Below the pieces are notes generated by a model. The model worked only from the letters and a program-made list of their open reading frames with translations, searched no databases and had not been told where the DNA came from. A program made the translations under genes and the position numbers. DNA of 64,000 nucleotides from Streptomyces europaeiscabiei. Its GTDB lineage: Bacteria; Actinomycetota; Actinomycetes; Streptomycetales; Streptomycetaceae. The stretch is taken from positions 5,398,001-5,462,000 of the forward strand of contig NZ_CP107841.1 of the NCBI RefSeq assembly GCF_036346855.1, given 5' to 3'. Of the stretch, positions 43,414-52,600 are shown piece by piece (position 1 is the first letter of the stretch; the number at the start of each line of letters is the position of its first letter).

Positions 43414-44466
43414 ATGCGTCGTCCGTACCGTGTTCTCGCCCGGGTCGTGATCCTCGGGATGCTCGCGGGTGCGGCGGCCTGCGTCGTGGACGATCCGGGG
43501 CACCCGCGCGGCTTCCCCGAGGCCGCCGAAGTCGACGACACGGCCTCCCCCTCGCCCTCCGCCCCGCCCTCCCCCGCCCTCAGCGACGCCCGGGTCAGAA
43601 GCGCCCTGCTCCGTCAGGACGACCTCGGCGACGCCTGGGCCGACACCCAGGGCGCGGCGACCTGGCGGGACGGCCTCCTCAAGGGCCGCACCGACCTCCC
43701 CGAGTGCCAGGAACTCCTCGACGCGGTGTACGCCGAGGACATCCTCGGCAAGCCCAGGGGCGGTACGGCCGTCAAGGGCTTCGACGACTACGAGTACGGC
43801 GCCCAGCTGCGCTACCAGGTGGGCGCGTACGACAGGGCCGATGTCGACGCCCGCCTCGGCCGCCTCCGCCAACTCGTCGACAAGTGCGGGGAGTTCACCA
43901 TCACCGGCGCACAGGGGCGGGAGCACGGTGCCGAGGTCACCCCGGTCGAGCTCCCCGGTGACCTGGGCGACGCCCGGCAGGGCCTGCGGCTGGTCGTCAG
44001 CGGTGACGTCGAGGGCGAGGACAGTGCCCTCACCCTCGACCTCGCCACCGTACGCGTCGGCGACACCGCCGCCCTCGTCACCCACGGCGGCCTCTACGGC
44101 ATCGACGACACCGCCACCCGCGACGCCGCCCAGGCGGGGGCACAGCGCCTCCGGAACCTTCTGAAGAAGGAGCAACAGGAGAAGCAGAAGGGGAACAAGA
44201 AGCCGACGCAGAAGCCGAAGAAGGGTGAGAAGAGGGCGCCGTCGGAGGAGGAGTCCGCGCAGGAGGGCGCCGCCGAGGACAGGGTCACCGAGGAGGAGCC
44301 CCCGGACGGGCAGTCCCCGGACGGACAGTCCCCCGGCGAGGGGTCCGGCGACGGGCAGTCCCCCGACGAGGCCTCCTACGACGACTACTCCTCCGACGAC
44401 TACTCCGAGGCCCGGGGGCCCGCCGTCATCGGTGCCTCGCCTGCTCCTCCTCCAGCATCGGCGTGA
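43414..44466 (+). CDS. Lipoprotein with sensor-like domain and acidic tail
   Basis: The product is 350 residues from the ATG at 43414 (GGGAGG in good position). A lipobox (LAGAAACVV, cysteine near 24) anchors it. Residues 60-250 form an alpha/beta domain with LLRQDDLGDAW, CQELLDAVYA and VRVGDTAALVTH, resembling the PknH-sensor-like/lipoprotein families of actinomycetes but without enough identity to name. The last 100 residues are Lys/Glu then Ser/Pro/Asp/Tyr-rich and disordered (SPDGQS repeated). Its 3' end overlaps the convergent thioredoxin gene by 41 bases. The domain's paired cysteines (CQEL, CGEF) could form a disulfide, the kind of target the neighbouring thioredoxin might handle. Confidence 0.72.
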   Translation: MRRPYRVLARVVILGMLAGAAACVVDDPGHPRGFPEAAEVDDTASPSPSAPPSPALSDARVRSALLRQDDLGDAWADTQGAATWRDGLLKGRTDLPECQELLDAVYAEDILGKPRGGTAVKGFDDYEYGAQLRYQVGAYDRADVDARLGRLRQLVDKCGEFTITGAQGREHGAEVTPVELPGDLGDARQGLRLVVSGDVEGEDSALTLDLATVRVGDTAALVTHGGLYGIDDTATRDAAQAGAQRLRNLLKKEQQEKQKGNKKPTQKPKKGEKRAPSEEESAQEGAAEDRVTEEEPPDGQSPDGQSPGEGSGDGQSPDEASYDDYSSDDYSEARGPAVIGASPAPPPASA

Positions 44467-45031
44467 CGGCGCCCCGCACTTCCGCCTCCGACACCGTGCT
44501 CTGCACGGCCCCGGCGATGCGGCCCTCGCGGTCGACGAACAGGGTGAAGGGAAGGATCTGCGGGTTCACGAGGCCGTTCGGCAGCTTCAGGAACTGCTTG
44601 CCGCCGGGGTCGTGGAGGCTCGGGTAGGACAGCCCGAGCTCCTGCTGGAAGGCGAGCGCGTTCGACCGGGACACGTCGGCGCTGACGCCCAGGACCCGCA
44701 CACCCCGCGACTTCAGCTTCCGCTGCGCACGGTCGAGATCGGGCGACTCGGCGCGGCAGGGACCGCAGGTGGAGGCCCAGGCGTTCACGACGACGACGTG
44801 ACCGCGGAAGTCGGAGAGGCGGACGGGTTCGCCGTCGACGCTGGTCCCGGCGAAGTCGGGGGCGGAGGGCCGCTCGCCCACGGGGATGCTCCTGAACAAC
44901 CCCGCCCCGCTGCTCCGTCGGGCCTGCTCGGCCTGTTCCACGTCGGTCGGCAACGGCTTCGGTGTGGCACAGCCCGCCACCGCGAGCCCGGCCACCAGCA
45001 CGCACAGGGCCGCGCGGGGGTTGGTCTTCAT
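44426..45031 (-). CDS. TlpA/ResA-like thioredoxin lipoprotein
   Basis: The product is 201 residues. A lipobox (LAVAGCAT, cysteine at 21) is followed by a thioredoxin fold with the redox motif CGPC inside VVVNAWASTCGPCRAESP, a conserved cis-proline region ILPFTLFVDREG, and LGVSADVSRSNAL between. It fits membrane-tethered TlpA/ResA-type reductants that keep extracytoplasmic thiols or apocytochromes reduced. No cytochrome biogenesis genes are in view. It overlaps the convergent lipoprotein gene by 41 bases. The start ATG at 45031 leads directly into the signal peptide. Confidence 0.9.
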   Translation of the reverse strand: MKTNPRAALCVLVAGLAVAGCATPKPLPTDVEQAEQARRSSGAGLFRSIPVGERPSAPDFAGTSVDGEPVRLSDFRGHVVVVNAWASTCGPCRAESPDLDRAQRKLKSRGVRVLGVSADVSRSNALAFQQELGLSYPSLHDPGGKQFLKLPNGLVNPQILPFTLFVDREGRIAGAVQSTVSEAEVRGAVTPMLEEEQARHR

Positions 45032-45111
45032 CGCCGTACAGCTTAGGCAACTCCCTTGGTGAGACGCCGATCGCCCTCCGAGAGACGGCTGGGACGGTCA
45101 CCGAGGGGCCG

Positions 45112-45612
45112 TCAGCGCGGGGCGGCCATGCACTCGTCGTCCGGCGACCGCTCGATCGGCCGCACCACGTCGCCGAGGTCCACCAGGACACCGTCGATAG
45201 CCGTGATCCGGTCGTCGACGAAGGCCTGTACGGCGGGGTCGCGGCCGTAGGTGATGAGAACGCGGTAGCCGGAGCCGGTGGACCGGTCCTCCCGGAACAC
45301 CCAGTCGACGCCGTCGACCTCGACGCACAGGTCGTCGGTTTCGAGCGGGGGTTCGAGGCCGCAGCGCAGCACCACGCCGCCGTTGCCCCACGAGGCCACG
45401 CCCGTGACGGAGACGGGGTCGCGGGACTCACCGGCGATCCGGGCGGGGAAGTGGTCCGCGATCCGGGTGCACTCCGGGTCCCCGGCGCGCGCGGCCGGCC
45501 GTATGTCGAGGGCGGGGGAGGAGACCTCCCGGGCCACGAGCACTCCGGCGACCACCGCCGCGCCCAGACCCGTGCCGATCGCGGCCCACCCACGCCTCGA
45601 TGGGCGCCTCAT
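45112..45612 (-). CDS. DUF3515 family membrane protein
   Basis: The product is 166 residues with one N-terminal helix (GTGLGAAVVAGVLVAREV), then an exported domain with the DUF3515 pattern: CTRIADHFP, GGVVLRCGLEPP, CVEVDGVDWVF and RVLITYGRDPAVQAFVDD. Conserved cysteines are present in their usual places. The function of DUF3515 is unknown; the family sits near lipid or cell-wall genes in many actinobacteria. It lies downstream of an L,D-transpeptidase on the same strand and probably shares transcription with the TlpA-like gene after it. Confidence 0.85.
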   Translation of the reverse strand: MRRPSRRGWAAIGTGLGAAVVAGVLVAREVSSPALDIRPAARAGDPECTRIADHFPARIAGESRDPVSVTGVASWGNGGVVLRCGLEPPLETDDLCVEVDGVDWVFREDRSTGSGYRVLITYGRDPAVQAFVDDRITAIDGVLVDLGDVVRPIERSPDDECMAAPR

Positions 45613-45750
45613 CCGTCAACTCCCCTGGTGCGTCGACCTCGTGGCGAGCAAGGGGTCCGCTGCCGGGCCCCTCCCGCTCAGACCGGCATGTTCGCATTCA
45701 TCCCCGAGGCGGTCGGGGCCGCCCCCCTCGGGGCGCCGTGCCGCAAGGGC

Positions 45751-46494
45751 TCACCCCTGTTCGGCCGACGGTCGCAGGGACCGCCCCGTGCCCGGCTTGA
45801 CGCCCCACACGTATACCGCGTCGTCCTCGTGCATGATGCGCCACAGCCGTTCGGCGTCCGCGTACCGCAGGTTCACACAGCCGTGGGAACCGCCTCGGAA
45901 GAGGTCGTCGAGGACGCCGTGGAAGGCCTGGCCGTTGTTGAAGAACTGGGCGAACGGCATGGGGGCGTCGTCGTACAGGTCGGAGCGGTGGTCGCGGTTC
46001 TTCCAGTAGACCGTGTGCCAGCCGGTGCGGGTCTCCTGGCCGTCCCGGCCGGTGCGCACGGGCACCGGCGCGTAGATCACCCGGTTCCCCTGCTGCACCC
46101 ACAACAGCTGCCGGTCGAGGTCCACGCACGTCACCTGGTACGCCCGCACCGGGCACTTCCCGGCCGCGTTGGGGTTCGGGCGGGCCTGCACCACCAGCAT
46201 CGTGCGATAGGTGGCGAGGCCCGCGTAGCCGTCGGCCGGCTTCACACGCGTGCGCTGCTGGAACGCGCGGATCGCCACGCAGTCGGCGGTGGACTGCCGG
46301 CCGTCCGCGGGAAGCTTGAGATGGCGTTCCAGGTCCCACTGGTAGGGGCCGGTGCGCGTGGTGCACTCGGGCGCGGGCGCCGACGCGGCGGCGGGGAGCG
46401 CCGTCCAGCCCAACAGCGTGGACGACACCGCCGCGACCACCCGTATCCGGGTCTTCAGCGTCTTCCTGGTCGTCCCTGTCCTTCGTCGCGTCAA
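45751..46494 (-). CDS. Secreted L,D-transpeptidase with peptidoglycan-binding-like segment
   Basis: The product is 247 residues. A signal peptide (IRVVAAVSSTLLGW, cut near AAASA) is followed by a PG-binding-type segment (ADGRQSTADCVAIRAFQQRT, YAGLATYRTML). Next is a YkuD domain (VDLDRQLLWVQQGNRVIY at its start, FAQFFNNGQAFHGV, then RGGSHGCVNLRYADAERLW, C206). The catalytic cysteine and histidine are intact. Five cysteines in the mature N-terminal half suggest disulfide bonds. It differs in layout from the lipoprotein L,D-transpeptidase 4 kb away and belongs to the family that acts on peptidoglycan near the surface. ATG 46494 is followed at once by the Arg-rich N-region. Confidence 0.92.
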   Translation of the reverse strand: MTRRRTGTTRKTLKTRIRVVAAVSSTLLGWTALPAAASAPAPECTTRTGPYQWDLERHLKLPADGRQSTADCVAIRAFQQRTRVKPADGYAGLATYRTMLVVQARPNPNAAGKCPVRAYQVTCVDLDRQLLWVQQGNRVIYAPVPVRTGRDGQETRTGWHTVYWKNRDHRSDLYDDAPMPFAQFFNNGQAFHGVLDDLFRGGSHGCVNLRYADAERLWRIMHEDDAVYVWGVKPGTGRSLRPSAEQG

Positions 46495-46621
46495 CGCGGC
46501 CTCCGGTACTCAGTCATGCGCTCGGTCGCCGAACCCCCTCCCAGATGTACGGCATCCCGTCCGCTCCGGAGACGTCCTGCTGGGCCGAACGGGAACCGTC
46601 CGCCGCCTCCTGGCACCACGG

Positions 46622-46654
46622 CGCCCCGGGCCGGTCGGTACCGGACCCGGGGCG
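46622..46654. terminator. Hairpin after the SdrD-like gene
   Basis: CGCCCCGGG (46622-46630) pairs with CCCGGGGCG (46646-46654), with a second small pairing (CCGGT/ACCGG) inside. It lies just past the stop of the minus-strand 881-residue protein. Confidence 0.7.
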
Positions 46655-46668
46655 ACGGAGTCAGGGCA

Positions 46669-49314
46669 TCAGCACTTCTTGCCCTTGCACCGCTCTCCCC
46701 GCAGGTTGAAGAGCTTCACGAGCAGCCCGCTGCCGTACGAGGCGTTCTTCGGGGTGAGGACGTACGGGCCGGTGACCGGCTTCCTCGGCTTGAGGTAGCC
46801 CTCGGGGACGTCGGTCTCCACCAGGTAGTACGTGCCCGGCAGGAGCGAGCCGAAGGAGCAGCGTCCGGTGCGGGAGCTGGCGCAGTCGTTGACGAACCGG
46901 TCCTTCCTCATGCCGGACCGCTGGAGGCCGCGGACACCGTTGGTGTCCCGCCACAGCTCGAACACGGCGCCGGCCAGCGGCCTGTTGCTCTTCCTGTCCA
47001 GCTTCACGAGCGTCAGCCGCACCGACTTGGTGAGGCCGGCGTCGAACGTGTGGTTCACATGACCGGGGTCGCCGACGCGGACCGTGGTCCGCCCGTATGC
47101 GTCGGCGTCGGAGTTGATCGCGCGGTCCGAACCGGCGCCCTTCACCGTCCACTTGAGCAGGGAGCGGCTCGGCCGGCCCGGCAGTTCGTCCGTCTTGACG
47201 CGGCTGTGGTCGAAGGAGACGCGGTAGGTGGTGTTCGGCTTCAGGCCCTGGCCGCTGCCGACGTAGTACTCGCCGTTCGCGTCCGTGTACGCCGTGAGGT
47301 CGGGGCCGGACGACACCGGGTCGAGCGTCACCTTCACGCCCTTGACGGGCGGCTCGGCCGGGTCCTGGAGGCCGTTGCCGTTGGCGTCGTACCAGACGCG
47401 GTTGCCGATCTGGACGGGCGCCTGGTCGCAGACCATCTCCAGGTCGGCGAGGCCGTTGCCCTTGCCGAAGAGCAGGGCGCGCTGCTCGGCATCGCTGCTC
47501 CAGGTGTTCTGGATCGTGAGGTTGCCCTCCGTCTTGCCCTTGTCGGCGTTCCAGCGGCGTACGCCCTGCTCCCAGGGGTGGTCGTCGAACGGGTCGTAGA
47601 CCGTGCTCCACACCTTGTTCCGGAACGGCTGGAGGACCGTGCCGCCCTGGGTGACCTGGTCCTCGTGGGCGTCCGTCAGACCGGTCGAGTCGTCGTAGAA
47701 CTCGCCGTGCCCCGGACCCTCGTCGTTGTTGGGCAGCGCGCCGTAGAGCGCGTTGCACCGGGCGTTGTTCTCCAGTGTGTACGTCGTACCGGACTTGCAC
47801 ACGCGCAGCACGTCACCGGCGGCGACAGCTCTGACCAGGCGCTTCGCGTGGGCGTTGAAGGGGTACGTCGCCGTGCCCTGCATGTCGGCGAAGCGGTCGC
47901 GGAAGCCCAGGACCAGGTCGCCGTTGTCGGCGATCTCGATGTTGGACAGGATCGGCTGCGGCGCGGAGACGAAGGAGAGGTTCCGGGGCGTGGGGACGCG
48001 CTGGTTCCACGCCTCCCACATGGCGCTCAGCGGCCGGCCGACAGCGGAGGGCTTGGTGCAGCGGGGGGTGGTCGCGGGCAGTCCGGTGAACCGGTACACG
48101 CAGCCGCGAGGGTAGTTCATCGCCGTGTGGAACAGCGGGTGGAACGATCCCTCGGAGAACTCGTAGACATGCGAGGTGACCTGGGACGGGTCGCCCCACG
48201 GGGCTTTCCTGGTGACCGTGTTCTCCGCGCCGCACACCCCGCCGACGAGCACGCGCTTGCCGCGCACCCCGATGCCGTACGGGTGCCAGTGGCCGGCGCA
48301 GTCCTCCGGCCTGGGAATGACGTGCGACCGGTAGGTGCCCGGGTAGACCGCGTCACCGCTGCCGCGGATCGGCACGGCGTACAGCCGGGAGTCGTTGAGG
48401 CTGACCGCGTAGAGGGTCCTGCCGTCACCGGAGACGTCGAGGTCGCCGATGCCCTCCCGGCCGACCCTGCTGTAGACGGGGTTGTCGTGGAGCCAGCCGT
48501 CGGATTCGTCGTGCTCGGTCAGCAGGCCCGGCAGGGTGACGAAGGTGCTCACCCCGGAGGCGCTGTTGCGGCGGTAGATCGTGTTGGTCGCGCCCGCCGG
48601 CCCGTACGCCGCGTGCCTCTTGACCAGGGTGCCCATGTAGGTGTTACCGGTCCGGTCGTTGCCGATCCCGAACACGGCCCCCTGCTGCTGGTTGTTGGTC
48701 AGCCGGTGGACCGTGCCGCCGGGGTGGGTGGCGGAGAACTTCCCCGAGAACCGCACCAGGCCCTGGTGGGTGTCGGGCGCGTCGCCCTTCGTCAGGTTGC
48801 AGGTCACCAGGTCGGGGTTCTCCTGGCAGTACACCCCGGGCTCCCAGAAGCCGGTCGTGTACGTCGTGCTCCGGCCCCCGGAGACGTCGACGAAGCCGAC
48901 GCTGCTGCGCATGACGCCCGGGCCGTCGCCGAGGCCCGCGACGGCCGGCTGGAGGGTGCGGGGGTCGGGGTTGTGGACCTGGACGCGGTACTTGCCGCCG
49001 CGCAGCGGGGTGGTCGCCGGCTGGAACCAGGCGACGCCCCAGGCGTTGCTGGTCCCGGTCACCACGGTCCCCTGCTCGTCGGTCAGCGTGACCCGCACCC
49101 CGGCCCGGCCCTTCTCCACGCCGTGGTCGTACACCCCGTCGGTGTCCACGTCGTTGACGACGCGTACGGTCAGGTTGCCGTCGCCGGTTGCCCTGCCGTC
49201 CGTGATGCTCCTGGTGCTGGGGGCGGCGGAGACCGCCTCGCCGGCCGGCCCGACCACCAGTGCCGCCGAGACGGCCAGGGCCAGACCCACGCCCCCCGGA
49301 GTTCTTCGCTTCAC
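46669..49314 (-). CDS. Large secreted SdrD B-like / SpaA-like domain protein
   Basis: The product is 881 residues from GTG 49314 (AGAGGG seven bases upstream). After a signal peptide (VGLALAVSAALVVGPAG) comes an SdrD B-like domain (NLTVRVVNDVDTDGVYD, GVRVTLTDEQG). A 480-residue propeller-like part follows (GVFGIGNDRTGNTYMG-like pieces, LDVSGDGRTLYAV, CGAENT, YPRGCVYRFTGLP). Then come a second SdrD B domain (IGNRVWYDANGNGLQDPAE), an Ig/Cna-like domain and a SpaA-type domain (VRLTLVKLDRKSNRPLAGAV, FGSLLPGTYYLVE, VPEGYL). It ends CKGKKC with no LPxTG or membrane helix, so it is probably released or held by its basic end. Adhesion or matrix role is inferred from domains. Confidence 0.85.
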   Translation of the reverse strand: MKRRTPGGVGLALAVSAALVVGPAGEAVSAAPSTRSITDGRATGDGNLTVRVVNDVDTDGVYDHGVEKGRAGVRVTLTDEQGTVVTGTSNAWGVAWFQPATTPLRGGKYRVQVHNPDPRTLQPAVAGLGDGPGVMRSSVGFVDVSGGRSTTYTTGFWEPGVYCQENPDLVTCNLTKGDAPDTHQGLVRFSGKFSATHPGGTVHRLTNNQQQGAVFGIGNDRTGNTYMGTLVKRHAAYGPAGATNTIYRRNSASGVSTFVTLPGLLTEHDESDGWLHDNPVYSRVGREGIGDLDVSGDGRTLYAVSLNDSRLYAVPIRGSGDAVYPGTYRSHVIPRPEDCAGHWHPYGIGVRGKRVLVGGVCGAENTVTRKAPWGDPSQVTSHVYEFSEGSFHPLFHTAMNYPRGCVYRFTGLPATTPRCTKPSAVGRPLSAMWEAWNQRVPTPRNLSFVSAPQPILSNIEIADNGDLVLGFRDRFADMQGTATYPFNAHAKRLVRAVAAGDVLRVCKSGTTYTLENNARCNALYGALPNNDEGPGHGEFYDDSTGLTDAHEDQVTQGGTVLQPFRNKVWSTVYDPFDDHPWEQGVRRWNADKGKTEGNLTIQNTWSSDAEQRALLFGKGNGLADLEMVCDQAPVQIGNRVWYDANGNGLQDPAEPPVKGVKVTLDPVSSGPDLTAYTDANGEYYVGSGQGLKPNTTYRVSFDHSRVKTDELPGRPSRSLLKWTVKGAGSDRAINSDADAYGRTTVRVGDPGHVNHTFDAGLTKSVRLTLVKLDRKSNRPLAGAVFELWRDTNGVRGLQRSGMRKDRFVNDCASSRTGRCSFGSLLPGTYYLVETDVPEGYLKPRKPVTGPYVLTPKNASYGSGLLVKLFNLRGERCKGKKC

Positions 49315-49618
49315 GCCACGTCCCTCTTCTCCTGATGTCCTGCCGAGGCGACGGAACCCGGTGCCCGAAGCCGACCCCTGCATTCATATGAAGTGGCAAG
49401 CGCCACTAATCAGGCCGAACGGGGCACGGGAGGGCGGGAGGAGGGCGGGAGGGTGAGGCGTGGTGCCGGGAATGTGGAGGTTCGGGGGAGGCGGGAGAGC
49501 GGGGGACGGCCCGGTGAGTTCACCCGGTCGGGCCAGCGGAGGCGTCCCCGCATGGCGTACCGCGGGCGTCTGCGGTAGATCAGGCCGGTGGGTCAGGCCG
49601 GTGGATCAGGCCAGCGGA
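49315..49618. other. Region upstream of the SdrD-like gene, no gene seen
   Basis: About 300 bases lie between the end of the phosphatase gene and the start of the SdrD-like gene. Near 49600-49640 a short unit reading ATCAGGCCGGTGG recurs with small changes three or four times, just past the phosphatase stop. No ORF with a ribosome site, hairpin or consensus promoter stands out. Confidence 0.4.
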
Positions 49619-52600
49619 TCAGGCCGGTGGATCCGCCAGTGACTGTTCCGCCCAGATCACCTTGCCCTCGGGCAGGAATCGGGTGCCCCAGCGCTGGGTG
49701 AACTGGGAGATGAGGAAGAGGCCGCGGCCGCCCTCGTCGGTGGTGCGCGGGTGGCGCAGATGGGGCGCGGTGGCGCCGCCGTCGAACACCTCGCAGACCA
49801 GGGTGCGTTCGAGGATGAGCCGGAGCCGGATGGGCCCGGCGGCGTGCCGGATCGCGTTGGTGACCAGCTCGCTGACGACCAGTTCGGTGGTGAACGCCAG
49901 CTCCTCCAGCCCCCACGCACCGAGCTGCCGGGCGGTGGTCTTGCGGGCCTCCGCGACCAGCGCGGGGTCGGCCGGCAGCTCCCAGGAGGCGACCCGGTCG
50001 GCGGGCAGCCGCCGGGTGCGGGCCAGGAGGAGGGCGACGTCGTCGGTGGGGTGGGCCGGGGAGAGCGAGTCGAGGACGCGTTGGGCGTGCCGTTCGAGCA
50101 GGGGCTCGGGCCGGGCCAGTGCGCGGCACAGCGCCTCGCGGGAGGCCTCGGCGATCAGCCCGTCGGTGTGCAGCGCGATGACGGTGCCCTCGGCCAGATC
50201 CATCTGCAGCGCCTCGAAGGGCTGCTGGTCGACGCCGAGCGCCGGCCCTTGGGGAAGCTCGGGGAAGGTGACCGTGCCGTCGGGGGCGACCAGCGCCGGG
50301 GCGAACGGCCCTGCGGCGGCCATGGCGCACGTCCCCGACACCGGGTCGTGGACGACGTACAGACAGCGTGCCCCGACCGTCTGGACGCTGCCCCCGCCCG
50401 GCTCGGAACCCTCCTGCCGCGCCGACTTGGCGACCATGTCGTCGAGGTGGGCGAGCACCTCGTCCGGCGGCAGATCGAGGTCGGCGAGGGTGCGTACGGC
50501 CGTACGGAGGCGGCCCATGGCGGCGGCGCCGTCGATGCCGTGGCCCGCGACCTCGCCGATGACGAGGGCGACGCGGGCGCCGGAGAGCGGGATGACGTCG
50601 TACCAGTCGCCGCCGAGGCCGGTCAGTTCGTCGGCGGGCCGGTAGCGGACGGCGACCTCGGCCGCGTCCTGCTCGGGCAGCCGGCGCGGCAGCAGACTGC
50701 GCTGGAGGGCGAGGGCGGCGTCCCGCTCACGCGTGTAGCGGCGGGCGTTGTCGACGCAGACGGCGGCCCGGCCGACCAGCTCCTCGGCGAGGCCGAGGTC
50801 GACCGCGTCGAAGGGGTCCTGGCGGTCGCGCCGGAAGAAGGTGGTGATGCCGAGCGTGATGCCCCGCGCCCGCACCGGCACGATCATCACGCTGTGCAGC
50901 CCGAGCGCGTCCGCGGGCACCGTCCGGTGGCCCGGGACGGCCTCGGCCCACTCCGCCGACAGCGGGTCGAGCCTCGGTTCCGACCACGACCGGCCGTCGA
51001 CCAGCGCCTGAACCGGGGGCGATCCGGCCGTGTACGAGGCGACCGCGCCGATCTCCAGGACGGCCTCCGGCACCCCGGCGTGCACGGACTGCTGGGCGGT
51101 CCGCCGCAGCGGGACGGAACCGTCGCCGAGGGGTCCCGGCTCGGCGCCCCGCAGCACCGAGTCCAGCAGGTCCACGGTCACGAAGTCGGCGAGCGTCGGC
51201 ACGACCACGTCCGCCAGCTCCTGCGCGGTCCGCCGTACGTCGAGGGTCCGGCCGATCTGTTCGCCGGCCCGGTCCAGCAGGGCCAGCCGGATGCGGGCGC
51301 GGTGCTGCTCCGACACGTCGACCACCGTGTAGTACACGCCGATGGGCCGCCCGTGGTCGTCCTCCAGTCGGGTGAACGACATGGCGTGCGCGGTCTCGCG
51401 GTGCGGTGCCGACCGGATCCGGCCCACGTGCTCGTAGTCGAGCACCGGCATGCCCGTCTCCAGCACCTGCCGCATCTGTGCCTCGATGCGTTCGGCGTCG
51501 AGCCCCGGCTGCACCTCCGCGAGCCGCAGCCCCACCCTCTCGTGTGCCCGCCCGCCTCCGAACCGCTCCAACGCCGCGTTCGACCACACGAACCGCAGCT
51601 CCGTGTCCACTATCGCGATCCCCACGGGCGACCACGCGGTCATCCGCTCCAGCACGGTCCGGCTCATGTCCCAGCCGGGGGCCTGGGTGGCGTCGGAGAC
51701 GAGGGCCACCCAGTGGGCGGCCTTGAGGGGGTCGGAGGAGGAGGGGGAGGTAGGGGGAGAGGACGGGGGGAGGGAGGAGGGCCGGGGTGAGGACAGGGAC
51801 GGCGACGAGGGGGACGACGGTGAGGGAGAGGGGCGTGGGGGAGAGGACGGTGAGGGAGAGGCCGGAGAGGGGGAGAAGGGCAGGCGGGCGGAAGGGGATG
51901 GGGGTGGGGTCGGAAGATCGGGGGCGCGGGTGGTCACCCGGGTCGTCGGCTCGCCGGGGCCCTGGGCGGCCGCCCAGGTGCCGTGCCCCCGGGCCGACGC
52001 GCGCCCGGTCCCGGGTGCGGGGGGCCGGGGGGTTGCCTGCGGCGCCGGCGACGAGGTCTGTGGTGGGGCGGTCCGTGGTGACGCGGTCTGTGGTGACGCG
52101 GTCTGTGGTGATGCGGTCTGTGGTGATGCGGTCTGGGGTGATGCGGTCTGTGGTGATGCGGTCTGTGGTGATGCGGTCTGTGGTGATGCGGTCTGTGGTG
52201 ATGCGGTCTGTGGTGATGCGGTCTGTGGTGATGCGGTCTGTGGTGACGCGGTCTGGGGTGGCGCGGGCTGTGGTGATGCGGCCTGGGGTGGCGCGGTCCG
52301 TGGTGGGGCGGGCTTGGGAGGGGGCGGGCTCTGCCGGGCCGGGCTGCCGGTGTTTCCGGCGGCCGGCCAGGTGCCCGCCTCCCGGGCGGGGGCGCGCCCG
52401 ACCTCGGGTGAGGGCGGCGTCGGGGTTGCGGACCGAGACCGAGACGGAGACGGAGACGGAGACGGCGGCGGAGACGGAAGCGGAGACGGAAGCGGAGACG
52501 GAAGCGGAGACGGCGTGGCGAACCGGGGCGCGTCGGGGTAGCCGGGGCGTGGCGCGGGCCAGGCGCCGGGGGCCGACGGCGACGTCGTCACGTCGGCCGA

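Noticed and set aside
44962..49335. Very long plus-strand frame (over 1400 codons) across the L,D-transpeptidase and SdrD-like genes
   Set aside because: It is the reverse-strand shadow of three well supported minus-strand genes and has no coherent domain.
52073..52290. Regular short repeats that look like a CRISPR-type array
   Set aside because: Units are 15 bases with no spacers and stay in the reading frame of the SpoIIE protein, so it is a coding minisatellite.
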